NCBI GenBank assembly: GCA_019055375.1 | Contig: JAHQIW010000958.1 | Coordinates: forward strand, 1 to 64,000 | DNA: 64,000 bases | Direction of reading: 5' to 3' | Source: Parelaphostrongylus tenuis | Lineage: Eukaryota > Nematoda > Chromadorea > Rhabditida > Metastrongylidae | In this document: piece after piece, positions 21,601 through 33,129 of the stretch | Layout: every line of letters begins with the position of its first letter | Numbering within the stretch: the first letter of the stretch is position 1 | Notes under the pieces: generated by a model | The model's input: only the letters and a program-made list of their open reading frames with translations | Databases searched by the model: none | What the model was told of the DNA's origin: nothing | Translations under genes and position numbers: made by a program

Positions 21601-24600
21601 GTAGAAAAAGTGATGGGTAAAAGGGCTCCAGCAGTGTAACGGGTTAGAACACGCGCTTCCGGATAGGGTGAGATGTGGGTTCGAGTCTCAGCTGACATGG
21701 AAGTTTCGCACTCACTCTACATCATTGGGATAAATTATCTTTATCAAGTTCGTGCTTTTGGCTTAATCTTCACAGAATATAATTATACCATTTTTTACTT
21801 CACTCGTCTTCACATATTATGTCAGTTTCATTACTTCTTCACCACATGTAGTCACCGTTTCCAAAACTGGGGTGTGTTTTTATAAACAAGTTCAATACTC
21901 ATCTTCCTGAACTGCCATCGATTGGGAAAGGAGAATTGTTAATTGGTCCGAGTCAAGTCGAAGCGAACATGCTTGGCTAGCCTTGCACGACATCTAGACC
22001 ATTGAGCTACCGCCTCTCATTCTACACATAATTCAGAAAATTCAAACAGAAAATGGTGTGATAGTCTTCACAGGGAATGGTCATGCTGTGTAGCTTGTTC
22101 ATTTTTCAAATCGCCTTTGACGTTAAGTGTGCAGAGTGCTATTAAGAATTTTGAAAGCACAGTACTGTCATCTTGGCTTTCTTGAGTACTAGCCGGGTCA
22201 TCGAGCGCGTCTGGTGCAGTGAGAGAGGTGCTCTGTGACTTCCACTGTCGACCAACCGTCGCTCAGATTTTCGATCCATGCGCTCGAGACTCACCTAACT
22301 TCATCTCTTTTGGGTCGGTGAAATGGTACCAGATATGTTTGAGAGGATAGCAGCACTGAAGTGTTACGTCGGTAGGCCACCGCGAGTCATTTTAAAGGCC
22401 AAATATGCATCCAGTCGCCTTAAACGAAGCTAAAAATCAAAGACGAGTGCATGCCGCACTCCTCAGGAACCAGTCAACACCGATAAATTTTTCCTTTATT
22501 TTTTAGCTTTATCTGTTGACCGACTCTTCAGCGTTTTACTTTATTATCCGTCTGTTTTTTTGCACGTTGCAGGTCCCAATACTTCTAACAATGTATTCGT
22601 TTTCATCATTATCTTCTTGAACGTCGTAGAATACCGGTTGAGCGCGTGTCCTTGCTATGTTGAAGATAACTTGGCTGTGACGTTCCGTAGGGCGTTCGTT
22701 ATTAATTGCTGGACACTATTGGGGTGGTGGTCGGCCCCGCACGGCTCCGCGGCAAGTATTACAACGACTTGGCCATGGCGCCCCCCTTGAGCTTTCTTTT
22801 GTCAAGTTTCCCGTAAGATTCTCTTTGGTTGTCCGCTAGTTGTGCGCATTCTTTCTTTTGCTTCTTTTTTAATTTTTGCGGTCTGCATTTCATATAGTTT
22901 TTTTTTTGGTGAAATTAGACAGGTAAAATGTGAAAAACAGAAAGCTGGACATAACTTAGTTGAAACAGCGAAGAGAGCATGTAGTTGCGTGAGCTCTCAA
23001 TAATTTCCAGCTTCAACATCCGTCTATGGCGGCAATGACTTTAGCGTAATGATTTCGAACTCGATGAAATTACGGTTGGTCACGCATTCCAGTGTGACAG
23101 CGACTCTATTCTATCATTGAAAAAAGTAGGAGACAGAGCTCTGGGCGTTCATCAATCCTTGAGGGATGCGCCATGCATTTGTCTTCAATTTTTAGCCTCG
23201 CTTGAGATGATTGAATGCATATCTGACCATTACAGTGACTTGCGGTGGTCCGCTGTATCGAGGCAGTGCTGTTTCTCCTTCCAGACAATTCTGGTTACAA
23301 TTTGCCAACCTCGGAGGGACGGAAGCTTGGTGAGCCCTGGATAACGGGATTGAACCGTTGACCACGTGTATGTCGTCGGGTACCATAACCACTCTACCAC
23401 GCGCACCTTTTCTATCATAAACCAGAAAGTGCTATTCAAGCTCTAATTTTCACTGCATAGAAGTGCTTCACAAGCCGTTGCAATGTGCTGTGCGTTAGCT
23501 ACGGCAATATTGTGGCATGGATTTTGCAATTTGGTCTTTCTTTGTTTCCCACTCAATGCCGTTGGTAAAGAGTTCTACGGATTATCACACTGAAGACGTC
23601 TGGATTAAAAAAACCCCGTCAGTGATGCCTCGTGCGCTGGCTGAAATCTGAGCCATTTTTTTGAAATTTTCTGAGGATAAATTCTGTCAATCTCTGATAC
23701 TGATCATCCTTTTGTATATCTTTGATGGCCTAAAAAAATCCTTGTGCCGTTCTATTCGCGGTGTTGTGATGTTATAATTATCTATCCAAAGACTAAGAGT
23801 GGTGTGCGCGCCTTTGACCCAGACGAGAGTTAATCCGCGTTTGTTGACAGCTTCAATGCTTCTGTTCGAAAAAGAGTGCCCGTGGAGCGGTGGTCTGGGT
23901 GGTGCAGCGGTAACACGCGCTTCTGGTATGGATAAAACACGGATTGAAATCCCGTGCCTAGGGCCGCATGTTTTGCATGTTCACTCAGCATCCTTGGATA
24001 GTTTCGATGAATCGAAATCAGGTCACAGTACAAAATTCTTCTCAATTTGAACGACCTTTCGTACAGTTTTGTCGTTTAAACCGAATATTTTGTTTAACAT
24101 GCTTTTTTACGATGCGTTGCTCAAGTTCTATAAGTAATCCTGTTATTGACAAAAGTTTGATGAGTAGAGGAATGAGGACAAAGAGGAAACAAGCTAAATT
24201 TTGTAAGAGAATCAACACACTCGGTAACATCTTCACCAGGATGTACGGACATTCCCAACCCTAAACTTCATGTTGTTTGACGTGACGTCTAGCAATGTTG
24301 ACGACAAGTCTCTACCGTGGAAAACAAAATTAGGATCCTGAACACGAGATTTACCCGTTCGAGTTCAGCAAATCAAATGATCTATGAATTCCACATTAGT
24401 ATCGAATGACCTACTAGAACACTGTTACCAGCGTGGAATGTTCCGAAGACGTCGGCTAGAATTCATAGAAAACGCAGTATCGAAGGAGTGTGAGAAGTCG
24501 TCATTATATACCTTCTAAGATTCACTGGCTGTTGTTATCTTGATTTTGCCATCTATCAAGGACAAGAAGAGAGCTAAGTCACCTTTGAAAGGGGAAGTGC

Positions 24601-27247
24601 TCCTGCGAAGAACATTCTCTCTAGTTACCACTAGCCTGGTTGTAATTTACTCTTGTTATTGGTAAGTAGGAAAAAGTGCTCTTGTGGCGCATCGCTTAGA
24701 GTGCTCTGCGTTGCACATAAGGTCGATGGTTCGATCTCACGCTCATGGCTCACCAAGCCATCCATTCCTCCGAAGTCGATAGATTGGTACCAGACTGATC
24801 TCAGACTTGTCCGGGAGGATAAGCAGCACTGACTCGATGCAGCGGGAGGCCATCGCCAGTCATTGTAAAGGCCAAATATGCATTCAGTCCCCCTCAAACG
24901 AAGTTAGTATTGAAGACGAATGCATGGCGCATCCCTCGGTGATTGATCAAGCTGAGAGCTTATTCTTCTTCCAAGTAGGAATGCGCTGTTATCTTTGAGC
25001 AAGATTTTTTTCGCAGCTCTACTAGAAGAAACGGAGAAGCGAGGTGACAAAGTGGTCAGAAGTGCGCTTTATTAGGAAGCAAGGTGATGGAGGGCTGATT
25101 CGATTACTTTCCTGAACGCCTCATTGTAGGCAATGACGATTTGCGGAACGCTTTGGCTAGTACCTACGAGAATGAGGGAGAAACGTCTCAAGCAGTGTCT
25201 TACGACGGCATGAAGAAGACGGAATCCTCAAGCAATACCCAAGTAGTACATGACGTTTTCGAAGACCTTTGTGGAGGGACAGATGCAGCAGAACAAATTG
25301 AATCCAAGAAATGCTGAGATCCGCACAGTGAATAGTGTTGGCCGGTCGTGTAAAATAAAGAATAATAGACTAAGGCCAATTTCTAGATGTTACATTACTA
25401 TGAAGAAGGTTGTAAAATGTCTTTAAATAATCTCAGTTATGTAGAGTGGTGTGAAAAACATTTGCGTCAGCCGGAATTCGAATCCAGATCTCACTCTTTC
25501 GGGGAGCGTGTGCTGTACCGTTGCACCACTGACGCACGCTCCAGGAAAGAGTGAGATCCGATTTCGAATCTCGGCTGATGCAAATGTTTTTTTCACGCCG
25601 CTCTACATTATTGGGTTTATTGTAACAAATAACACCGCAATATGCGGTCAAATAAAATGCACTCTTTATTCAAATACCTTCTTTTGTTTCTGGTCAAGTT
25701 TTCGGAATCACTGGAATGTAATAGATTTCTTTTCTATCTAACCGCTTTTTACGGTGGTTTGATGTTATGGAAAAACCCAGTGATGGAGAGTGATGTACAG
25801 AAGTTTTGATTCAGGCCGGACTTGAACCCGCATCTCCACCTTATCCGTGAGCGTGTGCTCTAACCTATTGCACTACTGACGCCCGTCTTGCCATCACTAT
25901 TTGCGTAGATACATCTTAGCGTGGAATAGTGGTCGTAAAATGGCGACAGTAGTGCAACGGTTGAGCATATTCTACCGGATAGAGTGAGATGCGGCTCAAG
26001 TTTCACTTGACGCAAAGGTTTTGCACATCACTCTACATCACTGGAAATGTAGTACTTTGAATGAATCGTTTCAAAATAATGAGCGTTCCAATCAGTGCTT
26101 TATCTCCACTAGAACATGTCACTGTTGATATTTGGTCCATTATTATATGGTCTCAATAGGTTATGTCAGTTAAGATTTGTACTTTATTCGTGACCTCCTA
26201 TCTCCAAAGATCTTTGAAGAAATCTATACAGAACACTGCATGGAGATAACTGCAGTCGGTCGCGATCTAAAGTACTTCACCGAAGTGCTATCAAAGGAGT
26301 GTCGGTAACGCAGTAGTGGTGATAAACCGACTTGTGAAGCCCTGCTTTGAGCTTTTTCATGTAGGAAGGCCAAAATCTCAGACAGCAGCTAAACGCATGA
26401 TGAAGTCTAAGGGAAATGGAACGGCGAGAAAATTTTCTAGATTCGTACAGTATCTGATGTTATGAATAATATGCTCTCAAACTGTTTACTACCCGAGCTA
26501 CTGTATCTTTTTTTCAGCATTTATTGTGTACAAACCCTCTAAAATGAGGATATTCCCATCTCTTCGTCAATTACTAACGCTCTCATGAGAAGTTTTTGTC
26601 CAGTAAATGCGTGCGAATACTCATGTATCGCCGTCTGACGTACAAATTCCCTTCCTCCTTGTCTACTACGGTAGCTGCAGCAATTCAGTGAATATATTTC
26701 TACTCTCGTAAAATTCTATATTTAGGTAACCGTCTTCCACTACTTGCGGTTGTTTCAGCCATTGTTAACCTCTTCAAATGGTTCCACTCAAGTGGTAGCA
26801 GAGCATTATGACGAAATTGTATGTTTATTTATATTCATGGTCTTTTACGTTTCTAGCTTTTTCTTAAGTAACTAGTTGATCAGGAGTACAAAATTTTAAG
26901 GTTAAATTGTTCAAGGTAATTTTTCTAAGGCTCTAATCTTCGTTGCTTAAAAGGCAGCAATTACTAATGGTTTTGTGACCAACAAGAATTCTTTCATTTA
27001 ACAGCTTTTAGTGGGTGGTGTGGTGATACTAATATACCCAGTAACGTTTAGTGATGGGCAAAACTTTGACTTCAGGCGGGAATCGAACCCGCGTTCCATC
27101 CTTCTCGAGGACGCATGCTAACCTATTACACTACCTACATCTGTTTAGCCACCAATCTTTCTACGCTACTACGCGTCAGTCTGTCAGCATCCAACCGTCA
27201 ACGGTTTGGCCGGGCAAGCCATATCGGCATTGATCCCAATTACGCCG

Positions 27248-27295
<48 letters not shown>

Positions 27296-30166
27296 GTACG
27301 TGTACATGTGAGCGCATGTGGCGCAGTGGTTAGAGGTGCCCTGTGTCGCACACGAGGTCACTGGTTCGATCTCGCGCTCATGGCTCACCAAGCCATCCAT
27401 CCCTCCGGGGTCGGTAAATTGGTAGCAGACAGGTCTCAGACTTGCCTGGGAGGATAAGCAGCACTGACTCGGTTCAGCGGGAGGCCACCGCGAGTCATTG
27501 TAAAGGCCAGATGTGCATTCAATCACCTCAAACGAAGTTAGAAATTGAAGTTGAATGCACGACGCATCCCTCAGGGATTGATCAACGCCGAGAGCTTTAT
27601 CCTTTATCCTTTTACGTGTACATGTACGTATGCACATATGCATGTGTACATATTCATATACATGCGTGTATACACATGTATGTACATATGCATACACACA
27701 CGCATATATACATTATATATGCATATGTATATATATGATCAATAAAATTTCTTGGTACTTTTCTGTTTGGTGGCACAGATTTCTATGCTTACCCCTTTCG
27801 CTGGGCGGGAACTTTTCATAGTGTTAGTAATTATTCGAAAGCTCAAATCTTCGGCTAGTCCCGTAAGTGAGCCTTTGTTGAAAAAGTCTATTTATGACGC
27901 TTCGGCGAAAGGAAATATTTTTGTTTTAGGCGTACATATTTCTCGCAGTACAAAGCACTTTCTTCAGACTATTAGTAGTCATTCGATAGCGTATATTTAA
28001 CGATTCCAATGCTGTTCTTTTTTTCCCGAAAGACCGTTTATCTGCAGTGTAGAAAAGCAAATAAGATTGTATCACATACGCGGTTGTCTTTTTCGGCGAG
28101 TCATGTGTAGGTAAAATGTGTACAATTAGTTGTATTCCGGTGTGAAAGCACTTTCTGTTGAGAAATCTAATTTCAGAGTAATGCTGCATAATTTTTTCGT
28201 CTCGGTTTCCTTATGTGCTAGAAAAAATGATAGTTTCGCTACAAAAAACGAATCAGAATACATCCACACCATTCACTATCGTATAGTTTTCAAGTTGACT
28301 ATTAGAAAATCCGTGCAACTTCCAGAAGTGAAAATATCAGTCGTTCAAAATCACTTTGTTTTCATTGTTTATAATCAACCGTATGTTTCCGGCATTGTTT
28401 TTTTTTAATGTTTTTATTACATTAACATTTAGCACCTTATGAGGAATATATTTGTAACTAAAATAGAATTTGAAGAAATTCGCTTCATGCCACTATATTT
28501 TGGAACCTACATATTGATTTTTTACCTTGAAATTCAGTGCATTCAGGTTTTCCAAGAACCCACGATTCCAATGTATAAGGCATTGACATCTGGAGAAGGA
28601 AAAAAGCATGATAGGAAAAAATTTCATTCGGATCGTAAGTTTGCATATGAACTTGGTGTTTGTGCATTTTCGAAAAATGAAGATGAAGCGAAGTTAGTAA
28701 CATATGTTAAAATTAGTTTACAATTATAAATTCAATTGTGCTGACTGGTATGTAAAGCTTTGTGCTCGTTCGGGAATCGCCCTGGGTTGATAATTAACAG
28801 GTTAATACTTGGGGACAAAAGTGACTTAACTTCCGCCCACATGTTACTCCTAGCTCAAAATAAACGTTATGATTATCGTAGCCGTTATTAGAACAAGTCT
28901 TCGCTCGCAGGACAGAAACTCTTTCGTTTAGCACGGTCAGATTCTTACTGCGTGTAGCCCACCAATGTATTTTGAGCTTTTTTCGTCAACAATGGTCTTC
29001 CTAAAATGTAAACGATTGAAGAAGTATTATCTTCTTCATCAACATGCAATGAGCTCCTGGATGTGTTGACGATATTCTTAATAATTTTAGAACAACTTTA
29101 GAAGTCGAATAACAGTTTTGAAGCATCAAACTTCATAGAGCTAAGTTTTTTCTGTGCACTCACCATGATTTGAACTCTGAAAAATCTCAGTTATTGATAA
29201 ATTTTCAACAGTTATCGACAGTTTGGGAAGAACCGACTTCATACTCCAAATGTTAACCAAATTTGTGCGTAGTATTCCGTAATAGGCATCAGTGTACCTG
29301 TGATTGGAAGTTCTGGGGCTCTTTGATAGGCATAAGTTAACTCTCATGCATAACATGGAAGTATTGCAACTTCTTAAGTGTTGAACGCCTAGATATTATT
29401 CGTCCTTACTTTCACTCTGTTACAAGCCTCCGCCATGTCCAACGATATAATCAAAATTCGTATTCTATTTCGTCATTATTGAATTAAGCGATTTTTCACA
29501 GCGAGCTGCAGTCGATGAAATCAACGAAGTTGAAGTGGAAGGCACAGTAAGCAAATTTGCTGCTGAGCCTGATTTAGAAGCTTCTCAGTGCTGAAGATCT
29601 CTACCTCGAAGACAAGCCTCTTTTAATTTGAATTGCCGATTTGAATCGTTGGATGAAGTTGAAGAAGCATGTCAAGGGTTTTTGAGTCGAAGTCGGAGGA
29701 ATGATAACTCGACCAGATCCGAAACTTGGCGTGCCAATGGCAGAAAGTCGTAGAAAACGATGGTCGTTATTTTGAAGAATAGATATTGTTGTTTTTTTTT
29801 TGAAAATCATGCATAAATTCCCAGTTTTTTTTTTGCAAGTGCCCCAAAACTTTCTTTCCAACCTAATATTTGATTCATCGTCTGTTTTCTTCTATCTTCT
29901 ATTTCATACTGACTATAATAATATCCGAATTAATCATTGATAAGCGAATAGCCTCTTATTTGTAAAAGATTGGGTAAGTTTTAGTGATGCAAATTTGTCG
30001 ACGTACTGTGCAAAATGTCTTGGCCAGCAAGGAAGAAATTCAGCAAGAGATCGACGACTTAAGGGAGTCATTGCGTGCTGCCCATAAGTTAATATTGCGA
30101 TACAAGGGAGGAAATGATCAAGATTCGAATAACTCTACACCAGAAACTTCTGTCTGTCAACAATAA
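18638..30166 (+). CDS. gfl-1: GAS41/YEATS4 homologue (YEATS domain protein), 5 exons
   Basis: GAS41 proteins read acetylated or crotonylated histone H3 through the YEATS domain and are subunits of the TIP60/SRCAP-type remodelling complexes. Exons: 18638-18848, 21012-21106, 26726-26818, 28547-28634, 29985-30166; every junction is GT-AG and phase-compatible, giving 222 residues (human GAS41 is 227). The start codon lies 5 bases after TTCGTTGTAG, a probable spliced-leader acceptor. Seen: KPIVYGN, then HTHQWTV (residues 34-40), FKLHDSY (59-65), [10 protein letters not shown] (80-89), FHYLRLFQ in exon 3, and an acidic/glutamine-rich C-terminal coiled coil (about 175-205). The reader-pocket residues known from human GAS41 are all present (His62, Ser64, Tyr65, Trp84, Phe87). 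The stop overlaps an AATAAA. The introns (2.2, 5.6, 1.7 and 1.35 kb) are full of repeats. It is divergent from the ADA3 gene. Confidence 0.9.
18912..19219 (+). mobile_element. tRNA-headed SINE, copy 2 (near consensus)
   Basis: About 305 bp. The head is tRNA-like and starts GAGCGCATGTGGCGCAG, with an A box TGGCGCAGTGG and, 45 bases on, a B box GGTTCGATCTC, so it could be read by RNA polymerase III. The body has CCATCCATCCCTCCGGG, then CAGACTTGTCTGGGAGGA, then GCCACCGCGAGTCATTGTAA and a self-pairing ATGCATGGCGCATCC region. It ends in CTTTATCCTTTAT repeats. It is in GAS41 intron 1. Confidence 0.85.
19230..19405. mobile_element. tRNA-armed palindrome, type 1, near-perfect copy
   Basis: A 176-bp inverted repeat. 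Outer ends are TACCCAGTGTTACAGAGTG and its inverse. Each arm carries the tRNA-like unit GTTCTAGTCCCGCC next to GGCGCTAAAG, facing outward. Arms match at almost every base, so the insertion is young or the arms are being corrected. It directly abuts SINE copy 2. Confidence 0.82.
19450..19580 (+). mobile_element. tRNA-like arm, type 1, right arm only
   Basis: Reads AGTAGTGCAACGGGGTTAG (A-box region), then GAGTTCGAGTCGCGCC (B-box region), then TTTTGCACATCACT and the terminus ACATCAATGGGTATA. No left partner is within reach. Confidence 0.7.
19655..19815. mobile_element. foldback element, GAGCCACGCATGTCAG family, short copy
   Basis: Nearly only the two arms remain: GAGCCACGCATGTCAG to GAGCCCG, a loop of under 20 bases, then the inverse. 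It is in GAS41 intron 1. Confidence 0.8.
20467..20772. mobile_element. tRNA-armed palindrome, type 2
   Basis: The left arm starts AATGTTGAGTGGTATGC; the right arm has TTGATGGTATAGTGGTA, then GAGGGTTGAACTCCCGCC. It is in GAS41 intron 1, 240 bp before exon 2. Confidence 0.76.
21499..21732. mobile_element. tRNA-armed palindrome, type 1
   Basis: The left arm (minus orientation) ends with GACACGAACCCGC; the right arm has GGGTTCGAGTCTC. Termini are ATACCTGGTGATGTAGAG and the inverse CTACATCATTGGGATA. It is in GAS41 intron 2. Confidence 0.78.
22203..22506 (+). mobile_element. tRNA-headed SINE, copy 3, diverged
   Basis: The head reads GAGCGCGTCTGGTGCAG with a weakened B box; body and tail are recognisable. 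It is in GAS41 intron 2. Confidence 0.75.
23125..23406 (-). mobile_element. tRNA-headed SINE, copy 4
   Basis: Inverted copy with a complete body. The head is at 23335-23406 and diverged. It is in GAS41 intron 2. Confidence 0.78.
23782..24000. mobile_element. tRNA-armed palindrome, type 2, short
   Basis: The left arm is eroded (GAGAGTTAATCCGCG). The right arm is intact: GGTGGTGCAGCGGTAAC, then GGATTGAAATCCCG, ending TTCACTCAGCATCCTTGG. Confidence 0.68.
24676..24970 (+). mobile_element. tRNA-headed SINE, copy 5
   Basis: The B box GGTTCGATCTC is intact; the A box is degraded (TGGCGCATCGC). It is in GAS41 intron 2. Confidence 0.8.
25432..25620. mobile_element. tRNA-armed palindrome, type 1, arms abutting
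   Basis: The left arm runs to about 25535 and overlaps the right arm at the shared GACGCACGCTCCAGGAAAG, so the element is almost all stem. Termini are CAGTTATGTAGAGTGG and inverse. Confidence 0.78.
25773..26049. mobile_element. tRNA-armed palindrome, type 1
   Basis: Termini ACCCAGTGATGGAGAGTG and CACTCTACATCACTGG. The left arm has GACTTGAACCCGC; the right arm has AGTAGTGCAACGGTTGAG, and its B box is decayed. Confidence 0.78.
27033..27240 (-). mobile_element. tRNA-armed palindrome, type 1, left arm with central spacer
   Basis: Terminus TATACCCAGTAACG, B-box region GGGAATCGAACCCGC, then a spacer ending CATATCGGCATTGA that is also found inside the 7.1-kb element. The right arm is replaced by a TA microsatellite. 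Confidence 0.7.
27245..27305. repeat. TA microsatellite
   Basis: Runs of TA with occasional TG, next to SINE copy 6. A second TATG/CATA-rich stretch follows the SINE at 27615-27740. Confidence 0.85.
27309..27614 (+). mobile_element. tRNA-headed SINE, copy 6 (near consensus)
   Basis: Intact A and B boxes and a CTTTATCCTTTTA tail. It is inserted between two TA-rich microsatellites in GAS41 intron 3. Confidence 0.85.
27783..28100. mobile_element. TIR element, GATCCCTTTCGCT family, right end lost
   Basis: Left end ACCCCTTTCGCTGGGCGGGA then AACTTTTCATAGTGTTAG, followed by family-like interior (AAAAAGTCTATTTATGACGC). No matching right end is seen. It is in GAS41 intron 3. Confidence 0.6.
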
Positions 30167-33129
30167 AATGTGGAAATTATTCGTTATTATCAGTGTTTCT
30201 TCTGAAATTATATCTGTATTTAATGGTTTTCTAGCATCAGATCTCACGCATTTTCATTCTCTGGAGTTATTGATCCCACTGAAATGTCTTTCATGTAGTT
30301 GAACTTGGTAAATTATATACACCTCTTTCTCTAAGTGGTCTTCTATACTTTTCTCGAAAGCATGCGCTTGTGCACTATTATTTATCAACAACGGGATTGT
30401 CTGTCTTGCGAGTCACTTTAACATGGGGGAAAATTTTTTGTGTATCTGTTTCTCTCATAGGATAGTTTGTAAATAATTTTGCAATAAATCCTTGATTGTT
30501 TAGTGAGTATGGGCGACATCAATAAGTTCTACATCACGCATTTTCAATTTTTTAGTTCACTATCTATGTAAAAAGAGATGTGAGTAGAAATATAATTGTA
30601 GCGCTGGAATAATTCAAAAAAGGACATCCCCAGAAATTTTCGACTTTCAAGAATCAGCCTGGATGTTAGTGCCAGATATAGAAAAAAAATTTTTGATGAT
30701 TCCAAAGTTAATAAGAAGAGCGTGTATCTCTCCAGGAAACGTCCAACTGTTACGGAACTAGGGACGTGCACTTGTCGTAGAGGTCAAGAAGAGTACCTAC
30801 CTACAACACCAGCCGTGACCTTGACACTTGAGAGTGAGGTGACCCCTTTTGTGCATGTCAAATGAACCATCACTACGTTCAAATGTACGGGGAAGAATTG
30901 TCCACTCTCTTGTTATACTTCTATTTCTTCGAAATTAGGCCTAAATTCCGCCTTCATAGGATGATAGGTCGTACCAAAAGTTTTCATTTTCCACGCAAGG
31001 AGTTATTTTTTCCAGGTTAAAAGTGTAAAGCATTTGATTTGCGATAGGAGCGTTTCAAATGCTAAAAACAGCCTAGCAAGATTTCTCACATTTTAGACAC
31101 TTAAGCTGTGCTAAGCTCTCACTGGTGCTAGTGGCCGACTTAAACGGCTGAGAAACCTGATAGCATTCGTCGTTCATTTACCAACGATGTTTGCATGCTT
31201 ATTATCTGAGTTCTAGGAACGCTATTAAATCAAACGCTGCGATTATTGGGTCGATACGAAGTGAATGCGACATATCCTGTCATTTAAGTACTATTTATAT
31301 GTTTTTAAGCAGCTCCGTCTAGCGCCAAACTTGAGGATGTGCTATTTTTCGCTTCGATAAGGGTGCAGGAAGCGTTTGTATAAAGTAGGAGAAGTTTTGT
31401 TGGGGCTTACAAATGTTAAGGAATATACGAAAGTGTCGAGAGACTGTTCGACTCTATTTTTTTTTCATAGACTTTACAGTTCAAACTTTGTAAGACTTCT
31501 TGGATAACTATTAACTGGACAGAAGTGTGCATAGGAAAAGGATAAAATTTCATTTTTATACAATATTAAGTGTATAATATGAATAAAAGTGCACGGACGA
31601 TTAGAATGCTAAACAAATGATAAGACGCTCTTCATGCCACTTGAGAGCGTATAACCTATTGCGGGTATTTGAAAGCGGGACTGAGCCGAATAAGGACACT
31701 ACTTATCTTTACTGATATCGCTCAAGGCTCAAGAGAGTGGATATTCCATCGTATGTAGATTGAATGTATTATATTCAAGAGATTCGCTGTTAGTAATCAA
31801 TGACTAATATCGCCGGTGGCACCGACTTCCGACCCTCAACCTGAGTATGTAGTGTCGAAACATTGTAGACATTATGTTAAGTGGTTTTCTATCGTTAGTG
31901 CTAGCCATGTATTCAAGTATTATTGGCTGTAATTACCACTGTGCCGGCATTCATGCAGAATTTATATGTTGCTGTATAGAATGACTTGCGCCGACGTTTT
32001 TCCTTGTGATTCACTATGACTAAGCATGGCCGTTCATGCTGATATCATGACTCAGATGCTATATTGTCATTCCTTTCTTTTCGACTATTTTTGGGGTCTC
32101 GCTCAAAACAATTTAGTCTAATAACATATTTTGAGCTTTTCATGAGATCTGCTATTGCACTTATACAGTGTAGATACATGTTTCGGCTTTAAAGCCTCGT
32201 CTCGTCAAGGTGCCTTTCGATTCAATCAGTATTGCGTGGTGGAATCCCCTACATAGAGGAATCGGTGCCGAAATATCTGCACGCGCCGTTAGGTGAAAAG
32301 GAAGGAAAACTCGCAAAGAGAATTTTGACAATCATGTTTTATCAGCGACTAACAATCGACTGCTCAACAGTGCGCGTTGGGCGATTTATCAACTAGAGGT
32401 AATTGTGAAAGTTCGGCGTCGGTTCTTCTATATAAGGAATATCTCCACGCGGAGCCATTGAACCGATGGGCATCGTGTAACTGATGAGGCTGTACTGCCG
32501 TAACACGTGTCTTGCGCTATGTAAGTGTCATAAGAGACCTCATGAAAGGCTCAAAATTTGTTATCAGATGATAGCGATGCTTAAATCATAATTTTCAATT
32601 TTCATTTATCTCTCAAATTCTAATTTATCAGCAAAGTGCGATGTAAAATATGACCGTACGACTGCTGAGATGGGAGCTAATTGTGGAAAATGAGAAGAAA
32701 CTGCTAACCTGCAGAAAACTTTTCCAAGGATTCACGTGTTATTCACTGTACTATAGAGGCCCTTCCTTTTCTTTTCTCTTAGCCGTATAAGCAGCTTATA
32801 ATTGGTTTATGGCGATTGCTTTCAGTCAGTTTGAAAATATAGTTGCAACAAAGTCTTTAGAACCGCCAGGCTCTAATTACGTAATCGTTTTGATCATTCA
32901 TTGAAATGAGTCGTTGCATATGTATTGCTCATAAGTTCAACAAAGCAGTAAATGTTGATTAATCATCGATGCTTCATTCGCTTTATGAATTTTGTTATAG
33001 TCTCTCATTCCTACTTTGCTTATTGATTCGGTTTCAACATCATCTCCGAATCAACTGAAAGAAAATCCGGCTGCTAGGACCGGATGCCGAACAAATTTCT
33101 TGGAAACGACATCATCAAGATCTGAAGAC
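30167..33129. other. intergenic, nothing recognised
   Basis: 3' flank of the GAS41 gene and unannotated AT-rich DNA. No exon-like frame, SINE or foldback element is visible before the LINE begins. Confidence 0.4.

Noticed and set aside
23968..24264. 98-codon plus-strand frame
   Set aside because: It starts inside a tRNA-armed element and has no splice or family support; it lies in a GAS41 intron.
29503..29592. Extra GAS41 exon ([12 protein letters not shown] frame after CACAG)
   Set aside because: It is out of phase with both neighbouring exons; exon 4 to the exon at 29985 joins correctly without it. It could be an alternative end.
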